Shown: positions 1 to 9,609 of the stretch, piece after piece
How positions within the stretch are numbered: position 1 is the stretch's first letter
Layout: every line of letters starts with the position of its first letter
NCBI GenBank assembly: GCA_009602725.1
Contig: WELB01000108.1
Location: 383,910 to 441,004, forward strand
Reading direction: 5' to 3'
Length of the DNA: 57,095 nt
Source: Spirogloea muscicola
Taxonomy: Eukaryota; Streptophyta; Zygnematophyceae; Spirogloeales; Spirogloeaceae
The notes under the pieces: generated by a model
Seen by the model: the letters and a program-made list of their open reading frames with translations, nothing else
The model's database searches: none
Told to the model about the DNA's origin: nothing
Position numbers and translations under genes: made by a program

Positions 1-293
1 ACGCCGCCGCCGCCGCCGCCAGCGGCAGCGGCAGCGGCGGCGACTACGCGCGGCTGTCCAAGTGGCCCAACCCGCCGGACCGCGCGAACCCGGACCCGGT
101 GGCGCTGGCGGAGCAGTGGCGGTATGCGACGCGGCTGTATGCGCGCTTCTATGCCCGCGCCTGGGGCGCCGCCGTGCTCGGCGCCTCCGCGTGCTTCGCG
201 CTCGGCTACTACCTCAAGGGCGGAAACCCCGTCACCGCCGCCGCCAGGAGGGCCTCCTCCGACGGGCCCCTTGGCCGCGGCGGCGGCGGCTGA
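1..293 (+). CDS. C-terminal exon of an unrecognised small membrane protein (5' end outside window)
   Basis: The third forward frame is open from the window edge to a TGA at 291-293 and gives about 96 residues. After an Ala/Gly/Ser-rich lead it reads DYARLSKWPNPP, then a segment rich in aromatic and small residues (WRYATRLYARFYARAWGAA) followed by a hydrophobic stretch (VLGASACFALGYYL) that could be one membrane span, and a basic, Gly-rich tail. I do not recognise the family. The start, and any upstream exons, lie outside the window. An AATAAA-like string lies near 585-590 downstream. The call as real coding sequence rests on its composition and open frame only. It could instead be the tail of a longer exon with a different frame. 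Confidence 0.45.
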   Translation, partial: AAAAAASGSGSGGDYARLSKWPNPPDRANPDPVALAEQWRYATRLYARFYARAWGAAVLGASACFALGYYLKGGNPVTAAARRASSDGPLGRGGGG

Positions 294-822
294 CATGCCG
301 CGGCCCTTGGCCAAGCCTGCGGCACCCACAGCCGTCATGCCTTGCCCTGCCACTCCTCTGGGCGGCCAGGCCGTGGTCAGTGGTTGCGTGTATTCTCTCG
401 TCTCCCAAGAGCAGCTCCGTGTCAGCCGCCGCCTCCTGCGCGCCCAGAGCCGCAGCACTCCAGACGTCGGCAGATGCGTGCCTGCTCGCCGTACCTGCCC
501 GGGCTGCCGGTCGGCCCTGAGGGCTCGAGGCTGACGGGCCCACCAGCTTCCTGCAGCCTACTTCTTGCTAGTCGTTGCAATGCCAATAAACGCTGAGCGA
601 GGCTCGTCAACTTTGCCCGCCACTCGGCATCTGTACAGTGTTACGGTGGACGCATCCTGCGGTCCCGCATCAAGGAGCACGAGCGAGTCCACGCCTCGTG
701 CATGTTTAGTCAATGTTCCTTGGCCTACTTGGCCCGCTTCCAGGCTCTGTTGCCGCCAAGGCCCGAGCAAGTGCTCGTGCAGGGCGGAAATTCTCCATGG
801 AGCGCACTTCGAGTGGTGCGCA
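294..822. other. Convergent 3' flanks, no gene seen
   Basis: This stretch lies between the stop of the leftmost gene (+) and the stop of the RabC gene (-), so it should hold both 3' untranslated regions. Several frames are open because the sequence is GC-rich, but none shows a recognisable domain. Confidence 0.5.
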
Positions 823-2340
823 TCAGCAACTGCAGCTGCTGCTGGGTGGGACCGCACCGGCCGTTGGCCGGAGCAAGTTGACTGCGGGAGCGCTCTCTGC
901 GACAAGGCTGGGCATCTCGAGGATCTGCACGTGCTCCACAATGAAATGGAGCGGCATGGCCTGGGTTAGAAATCATAACGCACACTCACAACCACTGCTG
1001 GGTGAGCACTGACTCAGGCCCCCGCACGACATGATTACCCGTCTACGTGACTGGACAATGGTCCAGCTCACCTTCTGAACGAGCTCCTCAAAGCACTGCG
1101 CCACATTGTCCCGTGTCTTGGCACTGCACTCGAGGAAAAGGCAGCCGTGCTGCCGCGCAAATGCCACACCCTCCTGCCGCGTCACCATACGCTCTGACTC
1201 CTGCAATTGTTCCCCACTGTGTATGTTTAAGCAACCCCTGCTGCCAGCGCGGCAAGACATGTGGCGTGGACCCCTTTCATCGCTGGTTAACACCGGAAGC
1301 TGAAACACAGTTGAAGTAAGCGAGTGTGCAGCTGGCCGGGCTTACCCGGTCAACCTTGTTGCCAACAAGCATCTTGATGCAGTCGGCATTGGTCGAGTAC
1401 AAGTCGATCTCCTTGAGCCACACCTCTGAGAGGTCGATAAATGTTTCCCGCCTGGTGACGTCATACACTGCACGCACAACCACACTCTCTGGCCAGTTGA
1501 GACGCTAGCACGCTGATGGCCGACCGAACAAGACTCCCCCAGCATGGCCCAACACCATGGCGAGTAGCGGGGCCAGCAGTCGGCCAAGCAAGACAAGTGA
1601 CGTGCTACTCACCGAGTATGATGCCCTGTGCTCCACGATAGTAGGAACCCGTGAGGGTCCGGAAGCGCTCCTGGCCAGCTGGGCACACCACACGAGTCTC
1701 AACGCCCTTGTCAGGCTCACAACTCCAAGCAGCAGCCTACATAGACTAAGGCAAAGTCGAGGCGCATGAGAAAGTTTTGTGCCATACTTGCTAGCATGTC
1801 TGCCATGTCAAGGACACCGCTGCAGTAGGTTAAGCTGGAACAGTCTGGGCGTGCTTAGCAGCAGACTGAGCTTACCTGTGTCCCAGACCGTGAGCTTGAG
1901 CCGCTTGCCACCAATGGTCATCATCTTGAGCTTAAAGTCAACACCTGCTGGGATAATGCTCAGCTCTGGTCTTAGCCTGGGGCGAGGCAGAGGCCTTGCC
2001 GCAGCAGCAGCAGGGCGCAGGGTGGAGAGGGGCGGGACGGACCGATTGTGGGCGCAAGGTCGTCAAAGACGTCTGCCGTGAAGCGCAGCAGCAGGCTGCT
2101 CTTGCCCACGCCTGTGCCGCCGCCGCCGCCACCGCACACCTCTCCTACTGCAGTCAGGCAGCTTGTCCTGGTCGCCATGCCGCAAGCTGGGGGTAGAGTG
2201 GAAGGGCAAGCGGAAGGGGGGGGCCAGAGGCGCCTACCCGAGTCGCCGATGAGGAGGAGCTTGAAGAGGTGGTCGAACTCGGGCGGCTTGGGGCTCGCCA
2301 CCGCCGCCGCTGCCGCTGGCGGGGCCGGCTTGGCCGCCAT
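823..2340 (-). CDS. Rab GTPase of the RabC/Rab18 class
   Basis: Membrane-traffic small GTPase, 219 aa in seven exons: 2238-2340, 2043-2111, 1876-1944, 1613-1678, 1346-1467, 1072-1200 and 823-924. All introns are GT-AG and all phases fit. Visible motifs are the P-loop GDSGVGKS (residues 32-39), switch I ending APTIGVDF, WDTAGQE (78-84), NKVD (139-142) and ECSAKT (167-172). The C-terminus is CSC, a double-geranylgeranylation signal of CXC type. The strings [17 protein letters not shown] and [12 protein letters not shown] closely resemble plant RABC proteins, which are Rab18 relatives linked to ER, lipid droplets and peroxisomes. That role is from the family, not from this sequence. The start is the ATG at 2340 before an Ala/Pro-rich leader; a start further upstream in frame is possible (GTG-type only seen). 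Length is normal for Rabs. Confidence 0.95.
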
Positions 2341-2959
2341 CGCCGATGCGAGATACAGCTCGCCCGGCGCACTGCTGCTGGCTTTACGGCTGCTGCGTTG
2401 CCTCGCGACCTCCAATTCCTTGTCGCCCAAGACCCCACTATCTCAATCTCCCTCCTGCGAGCGCGGGAGGCCACGTTCGACGGGCGCCCGAGCGGTGCGG
2501 CCTCCTGAAGACGGAGACGATGACGAACGGCTTCTTCAGCTTGTGCCGTGCGTAAGCTTGGCGATGCGCAAGCCCGCCGGGAGTGCTCCGACGCGTCCGG
2601 ATGGCGCGGAGTCAGTCAGCCCCCCTGCCGCGGCACCTGCGGCGGGCAGCTCCCGCGGCTCCCAGCAGCATGCGGCTGCTGCTATCAAAAGCGAGGCTGG
2701 AAATGGCAGCCACGTGCATACATGGGGTGTCAGATGTGTTTCAGCGGAGCCACAGGCTAGGCAAATAGTGCAAGGCAAATAGGAGGCGTGGAGTGTGTGT
2801 TGATGTAATCAAATGGTGTGATGGAGGGTGAGGGGGGTGCCAAGTGGGCGCCCACAAACTGCGGCCTCCGCCCCTCTCCCCCATAACAGCGTAGATGTTA
2901 ATGTCTTTGTACTCGGCCACTCAGGCCCTCCATCATGCAACAACCTCGTCTTCCTCGTC
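2341..2959. other. 5' flank of the RabC gene, no gene seen
   Basis: The sequence upstream of the RabC start holds GC-rich DNA to about 2700 and then a more mixed stretch. It ends where a retroelement 3' end begins at about 2960. No convincing coding exon was found. Confidence 0.4.
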
Positions 2960-3125
2960 TTCGCTAGCTACTCAGACTTGCATCTCCTGACTAGAGGTAA
3001 GTGAGCGCTCCCTGGCTGATGTCTTAGTCCTAGTCGTTCGCACACAGGCTCCCTCAGACCTTGTCCATTCCTTTGGGCTGGCCTTTCCCAGCGACCAGTC
3101 AATCTGGCCGCGCTTCGTCTTCCTG
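2960..3125 (+). mobile_element. Non-LTR retroelement family B, 3'-terminal fragment
   Basis: The segment matches the end of the family B ORF and its 3' tail: the CTCAGACTTGCATCTCCTGA motif, the stop region, then the tail through GTCTTAGTCCTAGTCG to the hairpin GGCTGG-CCTTTC-CCAGC. The same order is seen at 30855-31365 (+), 12207-12404 (-) and 46690-46910 (-). Here only the last few codons remain, so the copy is severely 5'-truncated. Confidence 0.7.
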
Positions 3126-3292
3126 TGTCTTTGGCGCGCCTTAAGTCAGGCCTCCGGCTTTCTTGGCGGCGCAGCTCCCCAAGTTAGCTTGCCGGATTTA
3201 TTTGTGCTCACCCGTGGGTACTGATGTCACCTTAGGCACCTTGGTTTCGGTTTCCGTATCATGTAGCCCTGTTTAGTTTGCCCCAGACTCTG

Positions 3293-3365
3293 CCTGAACA
3301 ATGTGTCGGCCTAAATAGGCCTTGATTTCATTTCATGCCATGCGCCCCGCGCGCCTTCTCTCTCT
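3293..3365 (+). repeat. Dispersed CTGAACAATG repeat module, copy 1
   Basis: A module of about 70 bp runs from CTGAACAATG through TTTCATTTCATGC to a CGCGCGCC-TTCTCTCT end. Copies in the same orientation are seen near 4047, 12007, 31990, 46243, 55978 and 56776. The function is unknown; it may be the 3' end of a short retroelement. Confidence 0.7.
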
Positions 3366-3368
3366 TCG

Positions 3369-3976
3369 GTACAGGTCGAGTCGTCATGGCCCCCGTCAGC
3401 ACGGTTCCCCCCGCTCTGTGGCACCTCCGGCCCTCCTTTCCCCCACCCGCCCTCCCTCCTGCCATTGCTGCTTTCTCAACCTCCTCTAGCAGCTCCACAA
3501 GCGGTACAGGTCGAGTCGTCATGGCCCCCGTCAGCACCGCTCCCCCCGCTCTGTGGCACCTCCGGCCCTCCTTTCCCCCACCCGCCCTCCCTCCTGCCAT
3601 TGCTGCTTTCTCAACCTCCTCTAGCAGCTCCACAAGCGGTACAGGTCGAGTCGACATGGCCCCCGTCAGCACGGCTCCCCCCGCTCTGTGGCACCTCCGG
3701 CCCTCCTTTCCCCCACCCGCCCTCCCTCCTGCCATTGCTGCTTTCTCAACCTCCTCTAGCAGCTCCACAAGCGGTACAGGTCGAGTCGTCATGGCCCCCG
3801 TCAGCACGGCTCCCCCCGCTCTGTGGCACCTACGGCCCTCCTTTCCCCCACTCGCCCTCCCTCCTGCCATTGCTGCTTTCTCAACCTCCTCTAGCAGCTC
3901 CACAAGCGGTACCGGTCGAGTCGACATGGCCCCCGTCAGCACGGCTCCCCCCGCTCTGTGGCACCTCCGGCCCTCC
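3369..3976. repeat. 135-bp minisatellite, 4.5 copies
   Basis: Units start at 3369, 3504, 3639, 3774 and 3909 (GGTACAGGTCGAGTCG) and are 135 bp long; the last unit is partial. Units differ by only a few substitutions, such as GTCATGG against GACATGG. Because 135 is a multiple of three and the unit lacks stops, long open frames run through it on both strands, producing Pro/Ser-rich or Lys/Gly-rich repeats. The array lies between two copies of the CTGAACAATG module. I regard it as a non-coding minisatellite. Confidence 0.93.
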
Positions 3977-4046
3977 TAGTATAGGGCGTCTTTTCATGTA
4001 GCCACATTCTTTGCGCTGCATTCTTTGCACTTTCTGCATTTTCTGC

Positions 4047-4120
4047 CTGAACAATGTAATGGCTTGAATTGGCCTCGCTTTAATTTCATGCGCACCGCGC
4101 GCCTTCTCTCTCTCTTCCTG
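4047..4120 (+). repeat. Dispersed CTGAACAATG repeat module, copy 2
   Basis: A second copy, nearly identical to the one at 3293, closes the right side of the minisatellite. The stretch from here to 4644 holds purine-rich sequence and no gene that I can support. Confidence 0.7.
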
Positions 4121-4644
4121 TCCGATACTCCATCCCACCCGCGTCTCCAGCTTCTCTCGGCCCCCGCACGGTACCGGGCGCGCCTGCTGCGCCCCTGGAA
4201 AGAAAGGCGCCGCGCCCGCTGCCCCCGCTTCTGTGGCCGCCGCTGCTGACTTCGGACATACCCCTTTAGCGGCGGTGTGCTTGCTGGCCCATCCTCGCAA
4301 GACTAGCGCCAGTGAGGCAGAAGACGACTCAAGGAATACAGGCAGAGGCATGGAGAGAGCGTGAAGGAGGGGAGGAGGTGACAGAGAGCGCTTGAGAGTA
4401 CTCAAGAAGAGGTTGAGGAGTAGTAGAGTCAGAGAGGCTGGGGGGATGCGTGGCAGGGGTTGGACAAGGGCAATGTGAAAAAGGCGTACATTGCCTGGCA
4501 AGACGAGCGCAGCTGGGCGTATTTACACACTGGATGCTAGGCATGGCGGCGCAGGGGAGTCAAAGGAGGCCAAGGAGAAAGCATGTCGTGCACGCCAGCA
4601 GCGAGAGGGCCCCCGCCTGACTGCACCTTGTGGACCTGCCGGAC

Positions 4645-6006
4645 ATGGTGTCCCTCGGGGACGCAGTGCTTGCGGTAGCCGCCCTGCTGCTGCTGCGCCT
4701 GGTGTACGTGCTCGCTAACGTCGGCCGCAAGCTGCCCAGTCGCCGGCCATCGCAGCGGCCGCTCTCAACGCTCATCGTTCTTGGTTCAGGTCAGCAACCG
4801 CGACCTTCACATACAGTCACGACAGGCGCCGTGCGCAGTCGCCTACCCACCTTTTCCATTCCTTGGCAACAGCTTGTTCCTGTCATCGCCTGATGCGCTG
4901 TATGCAAGCGCAGGCGGGCACACCGCCGAGATACTCAACCTCATTGGCTCTCTGGACCGTGCCCACTACTCCCCTTGCTGGTACGTTGCCGCCGCCACAG
5001 ACACCATGAGCCTTGCGCGAGCTAGGACGGCAGAAGAGAAAGCCTCTACCAATGAGGTACTACCACCACCTTCCCCAGACTACGAGACTTGCGAATTGGC
5101 TTGCTCATGGAAGATTGAATAGGTGAAGAAGTGAATTGAGGACAGATGATAGGGCAACTTCCTGCTCCGTTGCTCAATGCTGGGTGTCAAAAGCGTAATG
5201 GCTGCTGCTTAATTGGTCCTGAATTGGATGGGGCCAATGCCATCCGCAGAGTGCGCGGTACTGCAAGATTTTTCGCAGCCGTGAGGTTGGGCAGTCATAT
5301 CTCACATCCGTGGCCACCACAATTGTTGCCTTCCTACACGCCGTTTACATCGTCTTTCACATCCGCCCGGACGTTGTGAGTGACAATACACATCTGTGAC
5401 CAGCAAGTGCCTCCTTACACGTAATATCCAATTTGTCCGAGTGGCAGCTTCAATCAACAGATTCGTATCAGTATAATTCAACCATCAGTCAAACTCTGTG
5501 TACGCTACATGAGCAGGTACTCTGCAATGGGCCTGGCACCTGCCTCCCAGTCTGTGTCGCTGGTTTCATCTGCAAAGTAAGCACTGTCCCAAGCGCCTGC
5601 GCACACTGAAGAATCCACCCCAGTCCTATCTAATGTCAAGTCCCACAGTCCTTGTAGTGGACGAGATGTATGGGCAGGTGCAGATCAATGCAGTCAGAAG
5701 CAGTGTAACGCTGCGCACATCACTTGTAACTCATACCATGTGCTGCTGGTCATCGTCTGCTGACGCTTGGAGGTTTCCCCATTATCGGCTTGCCTTTCTT
5801 AATGCGGGCATTTATGCCACATGCACCAGGTAATTGGCCTACAGTGGACGAAGCTCATCTATGTGGAAAGCGTGGCTCGCGTGCAGAAGCTGTCACTCAC
5901 TGGCAGGCTCCTGTACAAGAACAAGATTGTGGATCTATTCTTTGTGCAGTGGCCACACCTCACACAGAAGTATCCGGGCTGCCAATATGTTGGCCGCCTC
6001 ATGTAG
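4645..6006 (+). CDS. ALG14: ALG14, UDP-GlcNAc transferase membrane subunit
   Basis: ALG14 anchors ALG13 at the ER membrane, and the pair adds the second GlcNAc to dolichol-PP-GlcNAc in N-glycan assembly. Five exons give 210 aa: 4645-4789, 4914-5056, 5268-5375, 5517-5576 and 5830-6006. The N-terminal Leu-rich segment (AVAALLLLRLVYVLANV) is the expected membrane anchor. The family signature GSGGHTAEIL is split over intron 1. Further motifs are RSREVGQSYLTS, CNGPGTCLPVC, then WTKLIYVESVARVQKLSLTG and VQWPHLTQKYPG near the C-terminus. Phases agree at all junctions. The ATG at 4645 is the first in frame; a GTG 15 bases upstream is not used. Length is normal for the family. Confidence 0.94.
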
Positions 6007-6509
6007 GTGTGTCATTATGCCAGAATGGGATTGAGCATGTTAGCTTCCTTGTCAGACTGATAGAGGCCCTGTGCTACATGCTGCGTGTGGGAGCAGTAGC
6101 CTTCTAAAGCTCCCAGGGATATCGGCAAAAATTTTTGTCGCCAGATGCTCGCTAGACTTCTATCACCTAAAAGGTGCATAGCAAGTAGCTAGCCACTCTG
6201 AGCTTTTTCCAAGGGTTGCCTTCAAGACCAAGGCACCATGAAACAAGGACAGGACAGCACTGACTTACAAACTGACTGGTCAGCCATTCACTCTACTGCT
6301 GCAAGGAGCTCAGGTGAGGAGCCTTAGATGCTTCATTTGCCTTAGTCTGATTGCTGCAGCCCAGGCTGATTCTAATCCAGTGGACGACTCAGAGTGAAGA
6401 TTACCATTGTCCATTCATACACGAAGAGGAAGTGTAAGCCTTCCTCTTGGCATGGTTGTGCAATGTCAGCATAGCAAGGCAACAAGGCCAACGAATCCAT
6501 AAGCTATGC
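6007..6509. other. Convergent 3' flanks, no gene seen
   Basis: This AT-richer stretch separates the ALG14 stop (+) from the stop of the DUF4864 gene (-). No coding signal was found. Confidence 0.5.
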
Positions 6510-8471
6510 TCACAAGTCATCTCGATGGACCATGTCTGTCATCCAGCAGTCCTTGTAGGAGCCTTCCTCCTGATGTAAGGCAGAGCGCAGGTTAAGGACA
6601 GCAGTCATTTCACGCAACCATGTTGCTACGAAGGTCAGGCGTTCAAATAAGACAGTGATGCAGCTGCGTTGTGGGCATATCTTCGAGGACAAGCTACAAG
6701 GAGTGCAACCTGTCAGCTTGGCCAGTGACAAAATATGAGCTACCTGCTTGGAGAGGGACCAGACAAAGATGGTCTCTATGCCACTGGCTCCCACAAAGGA
6801 GACGCGCTGCAGGATCAATTGCAAAAAGCAACACATGACGTTGACGTCAATAAGCTGACTCTATGTCAAGCGCGCTCTTCTCTTCTGTGGTGCATGCGAC
6901 TAAAAGATGTGACACTAAGACAAGCCGCCTCTGTTGTAAACTGTGAGAAGTTACTTGTTGCATGAAAGAAGTGCTGGAATGGCCATGTAGTCCGACCTGC
7001 TGAAAGCGAGTGGGTCCTATAGACACTGTACTCAGTACTCGAGCCTCAGCATGCTCAAGCATCATCTGCAGCATGCAAGACTCTCCAATTGCTTTCCTTA
7101 GGCCCAGCATTGTCCTCAGGCCAGCAAGCAACTGTGCTGTCCATATTGATACACTATGTACAGAGGATCCTAGATTCAGTCTGAGTTCACTAGTTTGACG
7201 TGCCACTAAGGAAGTCAGTATAGAGAAAGCAAGGCCGGTAAGCTGGGCTTCAAGCATAGAATGGCTGGCTAAGAAGAATGCCTCAGAGGTGATGCTGAAG
7301 CTGCTCACAAGCAAGCGACCATAACCACAATTGCTTACATTATAAGCTCGGCTCTCAAGCATCATTGAGAATCGAGAAAGAGGTCCCGCGTGGGCTTTGT
7401 TTGCAGGTGACGCGAATTCAAATCTGCAAATATAGACAAGAGAGAAGCACATCAGCTGTGATAATCTATTAGACCACAAAGAACATGGTACTGCATCCTA
7501 ATGAGCAGAAGAAGAAGAGCAAAAAACTTCGTCTCATTGTCTAGCAAAGATAAAAGATACAAGACGAGGCAGGGGCAATACACGGTGCTCAAGTCCCTCC
7601 TTCTAAGCGCCTCAAGCTGAGCTTGAACAACCTGAGCAGGTCCAATCTGGAGTCACAGGAACATCATTCCATCAACCAGCAAACGTAGGTGCCTGAAGCA
7701 CAAACTGTGCCCCTTGTCCACAGGACAACAGAGGTCTACCATTGAACTATCTGTTAGTCTTTGCTTGCTTGTCATCGACATATAAGATATGTAATGCCCT
7801 TTCTTGTAGCTTCAAATTGGACTTATTGTGGCTTGCAGGAAGAAGAACAGATTGCCTGGCCATACCTCTGGGTCCGGCTTCAGGGGAGTGGTCTGCTCGC
7901 TGCCCCTGCTCAAGGCATGAAAGTGAGGTGAACAGAAGGCAATCAGCTCCCTCACACCTCTGACATACATAGATAGGTGGAGCGCACCGGCGTTTCAAAT
8001 ACACGCAAGTTACATACAGTACGCGAAAATTACTTATCATGGGGAGATCAGCAATATGTGCTGTTACCTGCACTACATCACTTCAACCAGCTGGGCCATG
8101 GTGGCCAGATTGAACATCTGAATGCAGAACTAAATACTATAAGAACAGCAACAACTTGCCCAGCCAAGGCAGTGGACAGAGCAACTGGCATCACCCGTTG
8201 GAACTGGCGCTCTGATCCGAGCCGGCAGTGGCCGACACAACGACGCTAGGCTGGCCATCCCTGGCAGGGACCGTGAGTGATCCCGGGCTCCGTCCGGGCG
8301 CACGCTTGCCGTTGCTCTGCCGCACGGAGGACGCTCGCCGCCGCCCGGCGGCGGGGCGCAGACGGTAGTACGCGGCGGCCTGCAGGCGCCGCGCTCGGAG
8401 CGGCCCGGATGCTCCGGCCCAGCCGGCGGCGCGGCCGGGGGGCGGGCGGCGGCGGCCAGGCCGAGCACCAT
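6510..8471 (-). CDS. DUF4864-domain protein, probably plastid-targeted
   Basis: Seven exons: 8195-8471, 7866-7957, 7582-7646, 7339-7423, 6997-7065, 6744-6806 and 6510-6569, giving 236 aa with the ATG at 8471. The conserved core reads PAQVVQAQLEALRRRDLSTV, FEFASPANKAHAGPLSRFS, ARVLSTVSIGP, RVSFVGASG, then EEGSYKDCWMTDMVHRDDL at the C-terminus, which is the DUF4864 pattern. The function of that family is unknown to me. The N-terminus is Arg/Pro/Ala-rich like a transit peptide. The start is uncertain: exon 2 has two AG acceptors two bases apart (exon at 7959 or 7957). The other choice joins a different exon 1 frame that looks even more like a transit peptide but has no ATG. Internal exons from 7957 onward are phase-consistent. 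Confidence 0.8.
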
Positions 8472-9609
8472 GAGCCGCCGCGCGGCCGGAGCTCGAGGAC
8501 GACGCGGCGGAGGTGCTGAGCTGCAAAGGAGCGTGTATGGAGACGGAGTAGAGCGTGCGGGGAAGGGGCGGACTGGATCTGGCGCCCGCGCGGATCCTCT
8601 GTGCGCACCGCAGCAGCTGTGAAAGCAGCAGATCGCCGGATACTTCGAGTGAGGGCGGGACCAGGGATTCGGAGATACACTGTTATTTGAAGCCTGCTAG
8701 GCGAGGGGCCAAGGATGCGGGTGCGAGGCCCCTCTCCCCGCCTGCAGTCCTGGACTGCAGCCCGCCCTGCCTCAAGAAACAAGGTGCTGAGCGCCCACAA
8801 GTGGTGCAGAGACGACTCAGTCTCCACGCTCCACACGGCGAAGCCAGTCTTCTGACTGGCTCTAGCTGGAACCAGGCATAGGACCTGATCACATGGCACA
8901 GCAGGCTGAGGGCGACTGAGGGCAAGTCAAGCACTTCACTGCTTGGAGCAGAGCAGCTCTGCAGACAGTGTACACGCAGTTCTGAGACTGGTCATAGAAG
9001 AAGCAGCTCTTCGAAAGGTCATGGGAGAAGTCATATGGCTCAATAGCCTGCTGCTTGACATAGATACTTATCCTGCCGACTAGCTGCCCTTGGCAGAAGC
9101 AACAGCTTGCACATTGTGCAGATTCAGACCCGCAAGGCACATGTCTTTGCCTTGCATGCTATCCGCCTGTCTATGACACAGGTCGAAGGGCACATTGACA
9201 GAAGTAAGCTGAGCTGTGTATCCAGTCAGCGACATACTTCCTGCTTGCTTGACACTGATGCTCAATACCAGTTTCGCAAACTGGTTGACATGTTCAGAGG
9301 GACAGACACCAAAATGTATGTTGCAAATTGCAACAACTGCACTTTTGGCAAGTACTCAGCAATGTGCGCATTGCTTATGCGCAGACGTGTCATTTGCTTT
9401 GGAAAGCAGCCCATGAAATGAGCGGTTTTCCTAGCCAAGGGTGCGCAAGAAAGCATTGTGGTCAGAAAGCAGTCACAAGCAGCTGATACTGAAGCAGCTG
9501 CAACTCAATCTCTCCGCTGAACCTGAACACTGCGAAATCTCTGCTGAACCTGAACACTACGAAGTCCTCCTGCAATCGACCTGTCAAAGTCGTGCACCTG
9601 CGGACCTGC
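8472..9609. other. Upstream flank of the DUF4864 gene and 3' flank of the next gene
   Basis: Open frames here are short and unrecognised. A short direct repeat built on CTGAACCTGAACACT lies near 9518-9560. A missing 5' exon of the DUF4864 gene could hide between 8530 and 8900. Confidence 0.4.

Noticed and set aside
3328-3979. A repeat protein gene in the 135-bp array
   Set aside because: All frames are open because the unit length is a multiple of three and lacks stops; there is no flanking gene structure, and the array is bracketed by dispersed repeats.
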